Positions 17,406 to 25,926 of a stretch of 64,000 bases of DNA are shown piece by piece. The notes below the pieces were generated by a model, which saw nothing but the letters and a program-made list of their open reading frames with translations, was not told the origin of the DNA and made no database searches. The DNA is taken from NCBI RefSeq assembly GCF_918797505.1, contig NC_092801.1, positions 14,136,001 through 14,200,000 of the forward strand, read 5' to 3'. Within the stretch, counting starts at the first letter, position 1. Each line of letters starts with the position of its first letter. Source of the stretch: Bemisia tabaci (Eukaryota; Arthropoda; Insecta; Hemiptera; Aleyrodidae). A program made the position numbers and the translations under genes.

Positions 17406-18119
17406 ATGGAAACTCAGAAAAGATGTCACACGTTCATGTTGACGGGGAGGAGCAACGTTCTCGAGTTTGCACTGCCTAGACCTCTCGAGTTGTTCGGACC
17501 TTGCGAGATCGGTCTGACGGGTTTTGTAACTTATTATTCCATCCCGAACATCGATACAACGAACAGACTGCTTTTCTATTCCGAGAGCCCTGAAGAGAAT
17601 TACTCGGCAATTTCCTTCCCGATCGGAGCCTACGAGATCGAGGGTATACAAGAATACTTGCAGGGAGATCTTGGCGGAGCGGAAGGTATCAAACTCAAAG
17701 CGAACAACGCTACGCTTAAAGTAAGCATCAAATCCAAGTACTGGATCGATTTCCGCAGACCCGGCACTTTACGTAAGGTGCTCGGATTCGGAAAGCGTCT
17801 CCTGGCACCGGACGAATGGCACGAAGCTGACTATCGCGTCAACATCTCACCTGTAAACATGATATGCATCGAATGCAGCATCGCCGACGGTGGATACGTG
17901 AACGGGGTGCGCGGACATCACATTTATGCGTTTGCTCCCGATATCGAACCAGGATTCAAAATGGTAGAGCAACCGTCGACGATTCATTACTACCCCGTCT
18001 TGGGTGATAAGATCCAACGTTTGCTCGTTAATATAGTAGACCAACAAGGAAGAGCGATCAATTTCGGTGGTGAAGAAGTGACAGTTCGACTGCACGTGAG
18101 ACCGGTAACTTATGGGTAA
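17406..18119 (+). CDS. Polinton penton (minor capsid) protein, copy B
   Basis: This 237-aa predicted single-jelly-roll protein lies directly upstream of the major capsid gene, as is usual in Polintons. It is near-identical to copy A. It is expected to form capsid vertices. Identification is by position, size and beta-rich composition. Confidence 0.8.
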   Translation: METQKRCHTFMLTGRSNVLEFALPRPLELFGPCEIGLTGFVTYYSIPNIDTTNRLLFYSESPEENYSAISFPIGAYEIEGIQEYLQGDLGGAEGIKLKANNATLKVSIKSKYWIDFRRPGTLRKVLGFGKRLLAPDEWHEADYRVNISPVNMICIECSIADGGYVNGVRGHHIYAFAPDIEPGFKMVEQPSTIHYYPVLGDKIQRLLVNIVDQQGRAINFGGEEVTVRLHVRPVTYG

Positions 18120-18162
18120 ACGAAGGATCCAGAACGACGATACGTTCCTAAATTCTCTCGCA

Positions 18163-18173
18163 TATAATAGTAT
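18163..18173 (+). promoter_or_regulatory. TATAATAGTAT box before major capsid gene
   Basis: A one-base-shorter variant of the shared box, 120 bases upstream of the major capsid ATG. An untranslated leader of about 100 bases is implied. Confidence 0.5.
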
Positions 18174-18292
18174 TGATAATCCACGGACTAGTTGTCAGCA
18201 ACAGCAGCAACAGAGGAAAACTTTGAGCGAATATTCCAAGAGGGCTCTCACACAACTCGGATTCGTGGTGAAAAATCCGAAATAAGAACGAG

Positions 18293-19516
18293 ATGGAAGC
18301 TTGGCGACAAGAGATCATCGAATACGAATACATCCGTTTCGGTCCGGTCGACGAACGGCGTGGTAACAACGATTCGATCCGGTTCACCCCCGATACCCAC
18401 GGTCTGATCACCGTGCCTCAAGATTCGAGGATCTTCATGCGTTTAGAAGTGAAACTCGAGAAAAATCCTGGAGCCGCCGCAGATGCTGCGAAACCTAAAG
18501 TCAAGTGGGCTAACAATTATCCCCTGCACTTGTTCGACCGTATGCAGTACAAAGTGAACGGGACGGAAATCGATAGCATGCAGTGTGTCGGAGTGACATC
18601 GACCGTGAAAAATTATCTCACATACACTAGAGCGGAAACCGCGGGACTCGCAACTGCCGGGTTTTGTGACATCTCTTCTTCATGGGCCGAATGGGATATG
18701 ACAACGTTGGATGAAACTCAGTGCGCCGTCGTTCCGTTGTCTTCACTCAGCGGATTCGCAGTACATTTCAAAGACGTTCTAGTCAGATGCTCGCAAGAGT
18801 TGATCCTAGTGCGCAGTGGTACGGATAAGAACGCATATTATATCACCGACGCGGCGACCGCGGACGGTTACACCATTAAATTTAAAATAATCGAAATCTA
18901 TTGGGAGATTCCCGTCGTCAAATTCACGTTGGAACTGGAAAAACAAATCTTGCTCAAGATGAAGAAGAACGACAAGATGAGTTTCGGTTACATGAATTGG
19001 GAATCGCACGACATCCCTGGGATTTTTCCGACCAAGACGTTCAAATGGAGCGTAAGAACAACCAGCAGGCACAAGCCCAAATTCGTGGTGTTGGTATTTC
19101 AAACGGATCGACGGGACAATCACCTGAAGGATTCCTCTCGTTTCGACCATGTAAATGTGCGCTCGGTCAGCGTTCAAATCGGTGAGCGTCGGTTTCCTCA
19201 AGTTGATACGATCTACGATTTCCCGACTATGGATTATAATCACGCCTACCTGAACTACACCGATTTTATGAGAGACTACTGGAAAGGTGAGAAACTCTGC
19301 GAGCCAGCTATGTTGTTTGAAAATTTCAAAGATCGCGCGATTTTTGTCATCAAATGCGTTCAAGGTGAAGATCTAAAAACAGCTCCGGTGGATATCACGT
19401 TGACCGTTGTGGTAAAAGAGAATTTCCCGGCCAACACTACAGCCCAAGTGATTCTGATCACTCCTGTGAAGTATTCGTACGAACTACTGCACGGAACCGT
19501 GAGGCAATTGGATTGA
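18293..19516 (+). CDS. Polinton major capsid protein (hexon-like, double jelly roll)
   Basis: This 407-aa protein follows penton and is the best candidate for the double-jelly-roll hexon. Supporting features are the N-terminal IRFGPVDERRGNNDSIRF region, the YPLHLFDRMQYKVNGTEID strand-loop, VGVTSTVKNYLTY, and a long beta-rich C-terminal half with no membrane segment. The ATG at 18293 is the first in frame. Only element B's copy is in the window; A's would be left of base 1. It is convergent with the 125-codon minus-strand frame downstream. The assignment is by synteny and family resemblance. Confidence 0.85.
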   Translation: MEAWRQEIIEYEYIRFGPVDERRGNNDSIRFTPDTHGLITVPQDSRIFMRLEVKLEKNPGAAADAAKPKVKWANNYPLHLFDRMQYKVNGTEIDSMQCVGVTSTVKNYLTYTRAETAGLATAGFCDISSSWAEWDMTTLDETQCAVVPLSSLSGFAVHFKDVLVRCSQELILVRSGTDKNAYYITDAATADGYTIKFKIIEIYWEIPVVKFTLELEKQILLKMKKNDKMSFGYMNWESHDIPGIFPTKTFKWSVRTTSRHKPKFVVLVFQTDRRDNHLKDSSRFDHVNVRSVSVQIGERRFPQVDTIYDFPTMDYNHAYLNYTDFMRDYWKGEKLCEPAMLFENFKDRAIFVIKCVQGEDLKTAPVDITLTVVVKENFPANTTAQVILITPVKYSYELLHGTVRQLD

Positions 19517-19518
19517 TC

Positions 19519-19625
19519 TTAAGCAAAAATTTAAAAAAAAAAAATAACATGTTTATTTTTTCATTTTTTTTTATTTTATTTATTTATTTATTTTTTTTTT
19601 TTTCAAACATTACATCATTTACAAA
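19519..19625. terminator. AT-rich bidirectional 3' end region
   Basis: Between convergent genes, an A-rich tract (19529-19545) and a long T-rich tract with repeated TTTATT (AATAAA on the minus strand) could supply polyadenylation signals for both strands. Confidence 0.45.
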
Positions 19626-19653
19626 AGAATACAAACATGACATACAATATAAA

Positions 19654-19944
19654 TTAAGCTGCAATGTTTGGAACGAGTGCGAATTTATATGTTCTTCCGA
19701 TCGGGCCTTCGTAGATGAGATCGAAGGATCCAGCGTTGATATCCTGAATTGCATCGTCCGTCAAACGGTTCGTAATGTGCGAAGGTAGGAAGAGGAGACG
19801 ATGATGATTCTCGAAGATGATATCGGCGGCAACGGTGATCCCGTACTTGGTTGGTATTTTGATGAGTTTGTTCATCTTGTAGCGGGCGCTTACAGTCAGC
19901 TCTTTAGCGTTGACGATCAAGATTGAATTGTTGAAAACTTCCAT
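19654..19944 (-). CDS. Small unknown Polinton protein
   Basis: I start this protein at the first in-frame ATG (19944), giving 96 aa from MEVFNNSILIVNAKELTV. The frame is open upstream to about 20097 without an ATG, starting only with GTG at 20031, so an upstream exon or non-canonical start is possible. The sequence is beta-rich and hydrophobic in patches but has no signal peptide. No family is recognised. It is convergent with the major capsid gene. Upstream, an 18-base motif GCTATATTAAGCACGGAT occurs at 20017 and 20141. Confidence 0.5.
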   Translation of the reverse strand: MEVFNNSILIVNAKELTVSARYKMNKLIKIPTKYGITVAADIIFENHHRLLFLPSHITNRLTDDAIQDINAGSFDLIYEGPIGRTYKFALVPNIAA

Positions 19945-20192
19945 GTCGTCAGTTCTTTCAAGGTACAAATGATTCCAATTTTCGTGCGCTAAATATTTCG
20001 AGTGAAACAAGTTGTTTGCTATATTAAGCACGGATACTTTTCGACTGCTATATTTCGCTTCGATAATTCGTCTGCGAATGATTCCACTTTTCGTGTGCTA
20101 TTATATATATATTAAGTCGGGTTGATTCGACAATTTGTCTGCTATATTAAGCACGGATGATTTCACTTTTCGTCCGCAATATTTCGGTTCGT

Positions 20193-20777
20193 TCAATCTG
20201 ACTTTTCATCTACTACTCCTTTATTATTATCGGGGTGATTCCTTTGTTCGTCTGCCACTATAATCTTCTCCTGCCATTGCATGATTTCATCTGTGAAATA
20301 ATCACGATAATAAGATGCCGACATCCACATACACAATCGGAATGCGTTCGACATAGCGCAGAATGGATGTACTAAAGGACACGTATATGCTGTCGACCAA
20401 CGAGCCAATAGTCGCAAGGACGGACAATCTTTAGTATCCAAATTTACAACGATACATTTGTCCGGCACGAAACTACTGATGAAATTTCGTTTTTGTTCAC
20501 CTTTAACATAAAGTACATCGTAGCGGTTCCCGATGCTATTCATTTTTGAAGTGAATTCATCGTACTCGAGAAACCCGCTTTCCCATTCCAAGTGATGATA
20601 ATTGCGTGTTAACCAGTTGTTTGTCACAACGTCTTTAGCGCTCAACATGCTGCTCGGGAACGGAGGTTTGAATAAATAGAGTTCAGTTTGAGTACACTTC
20701 ATGTCCACAAGACCAAACTCTTTGACGATGAAATTTCCTTGGCTCCAAAAACCTTGTACATCGAGACAAGCCATCAT
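20193..20777 (-). CDS. Conserved unknown Polinton protein (194 aa)
   Basis: The protein begins MMACLDVQGFWSQGNFIVKE, has DVLYVKGEQKRNFI, CIVVNLDTKDCPSL and a Cys/His segment (CPLVHPFCAMSNAFRLC). An LDVQGF..FIVKEF opening is a pattern I associate with an uncharacterised family common in arthropod Polintons and their host-genome relatives. The strand order and an acidic residue near the start recall RNase H-like folds, but no complete active site is evident. It lies downstream of polymerase B on the same strand and has its own TATAAATAGTAT box, duplicated. Confidence 0.7.
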   Translation of the reverse strand: MMACLDVQGFWSQGNFIVKEFGLVDMKCTQTELYLFKPPFPSSMLSAKDVVTNNWLTRNYHHLEWESGFLEYDEFTSKMNSIGNRYDVLYVKGEQKRNFISSFVPDKCIVVNLDTKDCPSLRLLARWSTAYTCPLVHPFCAMSNAFRLCMWMSASYYRDYFTDEIMQWQEKIIVADEQRNHPDNNKGVVDEKSD

Positions 20778-20809
20778 TTGTTCGTTCCGTTAGTTGCACT
20801 TTTACTATT

Positions 20810-20979
20810 TTCAAATTCGAGGTTTCTTAACTGACGGTTCTCCAGCAGAATTATTTATACTATTTATACGAGGTTGTTTAACAGCGAGGATGTTCCTATT
20901 TTCAAATTCGAGGTTTCTTAACTGACGGTTCTCCAGAATTATCTATACTATTTATACGAAGTTGTTTAACAGCGAGGAT
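20810..20979 (-). repeat. 91-bp direct duplication of polymerase 3' end and promoter
   Basis: TTCAAATTCGAGGTTTCTTA through AACAGCGAGGA is present twice (starts 20810 and 20901, period 91). The second copy holds the last ~25 codons of polymerase B; the first is non-coding. Each copy carries the minus-strand TATAAATAGTAT box. Confidence 0.85.
20857..20868 (-). promoter_or_regulatory. TATAAATAGTAT box for the 194-aa gene
   Basis: Perfect box on the minus strand about 80 bases upstream of the ATG at 20777. A second box at 20945-20956 lies inside the polymerase coding end, created by the 91-bp duplication. Confidence 0.6.
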
Positions 20980-23900
20980 TTTTCTCAACTCGGTCTCGGC
21001 TCCGCAACTTTCATCCACCATGCAAGGATCTTTGTTGTCACGATGACCCCAAGGAACAGTGCTAACACCGTCTTCTAAAATACAACGTTTATCGTCTAAG
21101 CCGGAGAGGGTTCTTTTTGTAGTTTCGAAGGAGTATAGTTGGTGTTTCCGCGCCCCGATCCTGCGCATCGAGGCGGTCATTCTCGATTCAGGATCTTTTA
21201 ATACTGTGAGAAAATTGGCAAAGTTTAGCGATCTTACCACTGGTGTTGATATCCCTTTTGCCCTTTTCTCTGTTTCCCCGTCGCTAAAACGATACGCATA
21301 CATCTTGGGTCGCAGCGCGACAAACTCAGCAATGGGTATTCCACCCGTTTCATCCTTAAAACTACCCATTACTTTACGGTTTGTCGCGCTGCGACATTGA
21401 TGACCTTCTGGGAAGTTGGAGGTGTCGTACAAGTGTAGATCTGACATCATATCATCGTAGACGTTCGGTGTAGTCAACTCGTAAATGAACGAGTCCGTAT
21501 CCATATAGAGAAGTTGAACTTGGTCGGGATTGTACTTCTTAAGCATGTGATTATAGTGGAATTGATACATGTGTACTTTACTCAGATCTAAGATTGAAAA
21601 ACCAACAATCATTGGTCTGTCTATGACGACCTCTGTTCTCCGTAAATGGATTGCTACCAATTCTTCTGCGAAAATCGTGCGATCTATGAAATCGACCCGT
21701 GAGATGGCTTTCAATATCTGTCTGCTGTTTGTACCCAATTTAATATTCTTCCGCTTCAACGGGTTCTCGATAAATTTTCCGTAGCAAGCGTTGCTGCACA
21801 GTTTCAGGAGCGTTTGGTGGAACGGATTCGTAGCGTCCCGTCTCAACCGGGCGTTTAGCTCGATGAAGGGTGCCAAGAAAGGAGCCTGACGGAATTTGAT
21901 GGCCCGGTTGACGCGCAGGAGTTTTAATCCTTGACCAAGCGCTTCTTTCAACATTACATAGTGGATAACATAGTTGTTTTTATTAGCTAGAGTCGTCAAT
22001 AGTTTCGTACATTTCCCCGCTCCCGATGGTGGTATTTCGTTCTTGCACAAGAACGGAAGGTCCTTGTGCAGGTCGTGGAGGTGTTCTGGATATTCAATAT
22101 CTACATCGAGTATGTACCCGAAAGGAGCGTCGTCGGGATGGTTGATTATAGTTTTCGCCAGAGTTAGCAACTCTTCTCCTTCCGGGACCCAAGTGTAGTT
22201 ATCGTAGGGCAGATGCTTTCTCATGGTGTGTGCGTAAAGTGCCGTCACATCCAAGTATTGTATATAGTTCACTGGTTTTTTAGGATCAAACTGATCCGGT
22301 ATCAAAGGATTGTTTGCAAGAGCGTGCCGTTTCACCACCTGTGTTATCCCACCTCGGATCGAGCTCATAATCATGAAAACCATATCCATATCATTGAAGA
22401 GTTGAATTTTCACATTAGTTATTTTTAGGAAGGCGTCGAAAGCGAAACCGGGTAGCGTCAGGTAATTGGCACAGTCCAAACTATAATTTTTTATTCCGAA
22501 AAGTCGGAACTCCTCAAACACATCGCTGAGGAGGCACACATCGAGTCGCAAGTAGAAATCTGAATACTCGCCGAGATTACGGAAATTGAAAGTTTGCCAA
22601 ACTTGGAGAAACCGTTCGTATTCTTCTTCAGAGATGTCCGTTTGAGTCAGGGTGTTGAAGAAAGCCTCTCGCGGTGGTGGACGCGTCTCGTTCAGCTTGG
22701 CCGGATTGTCAACGTAATCGTACGGGAACGGAGCTTTCCGACAAACCATATCGAACTCATTGTCTGTGCGAGTGAGTTTCCTCGTGCGAACGAAAGATTC
22801 GCGCGGGATCGTCTGAACCAGTTTATCCAACGATGCGGGGAGGAATCGGAACGAGTCGATGAACTTGATCGAAAACCTGTTTCCCAGATGGACCGTCATA
22901 CTGATGTAATTTTCCTCCGTGTGTGGTATTATTTCGACGCGATGAGGATATTTGTTCAGAGCCAGCACTACCTCGTGGAAATCATACCTGCTACCATTGT
23001 GCAGGACGACTCTAACACATTTCTCATGTCGGAAAATAAGATTGCAATTTGAACATAAGGCTTTTCGATAATTGGACCCTGTTTTCCCTCCCGCTCTCTT
23101 TTGATGGTCATGATCCCTTACCTTTACGATACCTGGTTGTGAGAAATCCACCTCACAATGTCCACACCTATTTTCCGCTTCAAATGTGGCCCGGTCTTCA
23201 TGTGTCATTATTATTTTACTCTCTTTGTCATTGTAACTCTCACTGATTCTTTCTACGAGAGTGATTATATCGTCCAGAAATTTGATATGTGCCTCTTCGC
23301 CACGGTACAGTTTCGGTTCCGTCATTTTAAATTCGGGATCCTCCGTGACGAGGAGGTAAGCGTAAGAATTTGAGATGTGCCGCCTATACGCAGACGCTGG
23401 ATGCTCCGAGTCACCATGAATTTGTTCTAAGTAGGCTTCAAAGTCTGCATAAATTACATAATTATGTTTTATTTCCTTGTGGTGATTTTCGAACTTGAGG
23501 TATCGCTCGTCGGGAAATGAAGCTAGAAATGCGTCTTTGCTTACCAAAGAGCAGAGAACTTTATGTTGATTCAATTCCTCCATCGAGATCTTGTACGTAA
23601 AGCATTTCTTGCAGATGTAGATACGATGATGATGGTTTGTCAACTGTTTTCGTACAAGTTGTTCAAAGTTACTGATCCAGCAATAATGGTAACTTAAAGG
23701 TACGGGGGTTGAGAGACATAGTAGGTCGGTGTGGTCCTCTCTTTCCGGGTCGGCAACTTTAATTGGGTAAACTGTATACTTTTTCTTGTTGGACACCAAA
23801 CTCTCACGGAGTCCAAATACCGAAACCGATACGTTGTTCCTTTTCTCGAATTTGATAATGTCATCTATGCTCGTGGGTAATCGAACGTCCGAGAAATCGT

Positions 23901-24102
23901 AACGATCGAACAGATTTAAATATTTTTCCGGACGTTGTTTATTTCTCTCATCGAGTGGGAGAAACTTTCCCAACATTGCGTACCGGAAACAATCGTTTGA
24001 TTCACCGTTATTTACATTGACAACATTGTTCGTTCGAAACGGAAGCTTAACATACGTTCCTCCTCGATGTAACGCGTAATAGCGGTTGATACGTAGCTCC
24101 AT
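20902..24102 (-). CDS. Protein-primed DNA polymerase B (main frame)
   Basis: This frame gives 1066 aa from the first ATG (24102). It is a family-B, protein-primed DNA polymerase that would replicate the linear element. Visible motifs: Exo I YADFEA (about 218-223), Exo II HNGSRYDFHEV (368-378), Exo III YSDFYLRLDV (513-522), palm motif A LDVTALYAHTM (617-627), motif B KLCSNACYG (767-775) and motif C YMDTDS (866-871). Cys/His clusters at about 164-184 and 313-353 could bind zinc. In related insect Polintons the N-terminal SGWxL..I segment is continuous with this part. Here that segment lies in the preceding frame (24012-24953), so a one-base frame break separates them. All polymerase and exonuclease motifs are intact. 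Confidence 0.95.
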   Translation of the reverse strand: MELRINRYYALHRGGTYVKLPFRTNNVVNVNNGESNDCFRYAMLGKFLPLDERNKQRPEKYLNLFDRYDFSDVRLPTSIDDIIKFEKRNNVSVSVFGLRESLVSNKKKYTVYPIKVADPEREDHTDLLCLSTPVPLSYHYCWISNFEQLVRKQLTNHHHRIYICKKCFTYKISMEELNQHKVLCSLVSKDAFLASFPDERYLKFENHHKEIKHNYVIYADFEAYLEQIHGDSEHPASAYRRHISNSYAYLLVTEDPEFKMTEPKLYRGEEAHIKFLDDIITLVERISESYNDKESKIIMTHEDRATFEAENRCGHCEVDFSQPGIVKVRDHDHQKRAGGKTGSNYRKALCSNCNLIFRHEKCVRVVLHNGSRYDFHEVVLALNKYPHRVEIIPHTEENYISMTVHLGNRFSIKFIDSFRFLPASLDKLVQTIPRESFVRTRKLTRTDNEFDMVCRKAPFPYDYVDNPAKLNETRPPPREAFFNTLTQTDISEEEYERFLQVWQTFNFRNLGEYSDFYLRLDVCLLSDVFEEFRLFGIKNYSLDCANYLTLPGFAFDAFLKITNVKIQLFNDMDMVFMIMSSIRGGITQVVKRHALANNPLIPDQFDPKKPVNYIQYLDVTALYAHTMRKHLPYDNYTWVPEGEELLTLAKTIINHPDDAPFGYILDVDIEYPEHLHDLHKDLPFLCKNEIPPSGAGKCTKLLTTLANKNNYVIHYVMLKEALGQGLKLLRVNRAIKFRQAPFLAPFIELNARLRRDATNPFHQTLLKLCSNACYGKFIENPLKRKNIKLGTNSRQILKAISRVDFIDRTIFAEELVAIHLRRTEVVIDRPMIVGFSILDLSKVHMYQFHYNHMLKKYNPDQVQLLYMDTDSFIYELTTPNVYDDMMSDLHLYDTSNFPEGHQCRSATNRKVMGSFKDETGGIPIAEFVALRPKMYAYRFSDGETEKRAKGISTPVVRSLNFANFLTVLKDPESRMTASMRRIGARKHQLYSFETTKRTLSGLDDKRCILEDGVSTVPWGHRDNKDPCMVDESCGAETELRKILAVKQLRINSIDNSGEPSVKKPRI

Positions 24103-24953
24103 ACCTGTATCTTCTTCAGCACCCACCCGGATCCGTTCATGTGAAAATCGAATGACTCTTTATTGATCTTGGCCCTGAACTTTTCATAATACTCGTCCAG
24201 ATCCGTTGACGCGAAAATAGCTTCGTTTTTAGTCTTAAACTTTTTCAACTGCATTCCTTCCTTGTCCTTATCGTCAGCTTTCTCGTACTCGGCGTAAACT
24301 AGTATATTAACCTTCAATGCCTCGCCGGTGAGTTCTTCTTTTATTTTTTTAATTATGAGGTCTTTAGCCGATAGGAGGTACTCATCTATGATGAGATTCT
24401 CTGGCTGGAAGTTTGTGATGAAAAATGTTTTCAACCTGCTTTGACAAGCAGTCTCAACTTGAACAATCGGTACTTTCATCTCGAACAAATTTCTTATGTG
24501 ACTTGCAGATTCTTCATGTTTTTCTCTTTTATGGTATGATATTTTACACGTGTCACAATATTCTTGATCGTTGTTGTCATCGGTAGGTGATGAGGTGGAC
24601 ATCTTTTCAATATGTTCGGGAGATTGCTCATGATTCTCTCCCTCCGCATAAAACTCATCACAAAGATCACAATGGATGAGCGCGTTGTGCTCCTGTTTAA
24701 TGTGCGTTTCATCGTTGATACCCTCCTCCTTCTTAATTTGTTCGGCACCATGTTCGTGCTTTTCACCTTGTCTATAAAATTCATCACAAATATCACATTG
24801 GATGAGCTCCTGTTTAATATACGTTTCATCGTTGATACCCTCCTCCTTCTTAATTTGTTCCGCACCATGTTCATGCTTTTCACCTTGTTTATAAAATTCA
24901 TCACAAATATCACATTGGATGAAAGTTTCAACATTCTGTTCTTGAGCAGCCAT
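24012..24953 (-). CDS. Zinc-finger N-terminal part of the polymerase gene
   Basis: This 313-codon frame encodes four Cys-Cys...His-type repeats: CDICDEFYKQGEKHEHGAEQ, two close copies of it, and a diverged CDTCKISYHKREKHEESASH. The first three are spaced 35-37 residues with acidic ETxIKQE linkers. A domain follows (about 170-290) that in related arthropod Polintons precedes polymerase B. The homologous part ends at GSGWVLKKIQ near 24106; the polymerase continues from there in the -1 frame, and the remaining ~30 codons to 24012 look like out-of-frame read-through. It is either a frameshifted single gene or a separate upstream protein. The ATG at 24953 follows a TTAAAATAGTAT box. Confidence 0.75.
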   Translation of the reverse strand: MAAQEQNVETFIQCDICDEFYKQGEKHEHGAEQIKKEEGINDETYIKQELIQCDICDEFYRQGEKHEHGAEQIKKEEGINDETHIKQEHNALIHCDLCDEFYAEGENHEQSPEHIEKMSTSSPTDDNNDQEYCDTCKISYHKREKHEESASHIRNLFEMKVPIVQVETACQSRLKTFFITNFQPENLIIDEYLLSAKDLIIKKIKEELTGEALKVNILVYAEYEKADDKDKEGMQLKKFKTKNEAIFASTDLDEYYEKFRAKINKESFDFHMNGSGWVLKKIQVWSYVSTAITRYIEEERMLSFRFERTMLSM

Positions 24954-24960
24954 GATAAAG

Positions 24961-24972
24961 ATACTATTTTAA
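24961..24972 (-). promoter_or_regulatory. TTAAAATAGTAT box before zinc-finger/polymerase gene
   Basis: A minus-strand variant of the shared box 8-19 bases upstream of the ATG at 24953. Further similar boxes occur at about 25071 and 25094. Confidence 0.5.
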
Positions 24973-25460
24973 GCTCAAAGTCTTCCGAGTCGGTCAGAAA
25001 AGAAAACTTGCACTTTCTTTACGTTTGCTAGATTCTGTTCACTGAAAAGATTTCAGAGCGAACAAGTGAATACTATTTTAAGCTCAAAGTTTTATACTAT
25101 TATAAGCTCGAGATTTTCTGATTTCGTCAGAACAGAAAATCAACACTATTTTCTCGTTTGTAAGATTCTGTTCTCTGAAAAGATTTCAGAGTGAACATGT
25201 GAAAACTATTATAAGCTCGAGGGTTTCCAATATCATCAAAAGTGAGACTGACGAGTTTTCTACGCGGAGGTAAATATATATAGTTTCCTCACCGAGCGGA
25301 AAGAAACTGTAGACTCATGATTTACCTCAAAGTAAATATAGTAGTATTTGTTAATCACCAAACTCGGTTTCACTCGGGCAAACTGTGTAGTCATAATTTG
25401 TAGTCGCAATATAAAACTACGCTTTCATACAAGTGGGAAAATTATCAATGCGAGTCGGGG
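24973..25460. promoter_or_regulatory. Divergent control region with ~133-bp repeat
   Basis: No gene is seen. AGATTCTGTTC..CTGAAAAGATTTCAGAG occurs at 25030 and 25163; each forms a small CTGAAA/TTTCAG hairpin. ACTATTTTAAGCTC or ACTATTATAAGCTC occurs four times (24962, 25072, 25096, 25204). It separates the minus-strand polymerase gene from the plus-strand accessory genes, so it may be a regulatory or replication-linked region. Confidence 0.5.
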
Positions 25461-25465
25461 GAACG

Positions 25466-25477
25466 TATAAATAGTGT
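25466..25477 (+). promoter_or_regulatory. TATAAATAGTGT box before small helical gene (B)
   Basis: Identical to the A2 box, 45 bases upstream of the ATG. Confidence 0.6.
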
Positions 25478-25521
25478 CGAGGAAGTGTGATCGATCATTT
25501 CAAAACAAGAACTCGTCAAGT

Positions 25522-25926
25522 ATGGACGCTCCAACCCTCAAATCACAATCGATCAGAGCGATGAACACCTTGGATATGGTATATGAGGCTCTCACTTTCA
25601 AATTTACAGGAATACGAGCAGAGCTTTTGAACAAGTTTGCCCGACTCCTTTTTCCTGACAAGTTATTCCACCATCTTAAACTCAGCTCAATAGACACTTC
25701 CGATCCCGTCGGGTGTTACGGCTTAGTTGAGATAACGGAAAGATTTTGCCTTCTCCTAGAACGTGTCGCAGACGAGCACGAAATAATTTACTTCCTAAAG
25801 CAGGGGTACAAGAAAGTAGACGAAGAGGACTGGAAGATAGGTAGACTTTTAAGTGCAATTCGCGTAGTATTATACACAAGAGAGAGAGAGGAGAGCGGGT
25901 CTAGCAGTTGGATTTCGTATAAATAG
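25522..25926 (+). CDS. Small helical Polinton accessory protein (B)
   Basis: The protein is 134 aa from the ATG at 25522; an upstream in-frame GTG is unlikely to be used. The sequence matches the A2 protein to about residue 121, then ends EESGSSSWISYK because two extra bases in a GAGAGA tract change the frame. The SSWIS ending is encoded by sequence resembling the 3' end of the integrase gene. All-helical prediction; a death-fold guess as for A2. Confidence 0.7.
   Translation: MDAPTLKSQSIRAMNTLDMVYEALTFKFTGIRAELLNKFARLLFPDKLFHHLKLSSIDTSDPVGCYGLVEITERFCLLLERVADEHEIIYFLKQGYKKVDEEDWKIGRLLSAIRVVLYTREREESGSSSWISYK

Noticed and set aside
24095..24115. Programmed ribosomal frameshift in the polymerase gene
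   Set aside because: No classical slippery heptamer with a following structure is visible; an indel or sequencing error is simpler.
24103..24126. Polymerase start at the GTG at 24126
   Set aside because: Eukaryotic context; the first ATG in this frame is 24102, and the true N-terminus probably lies in the zinc-finger frame.
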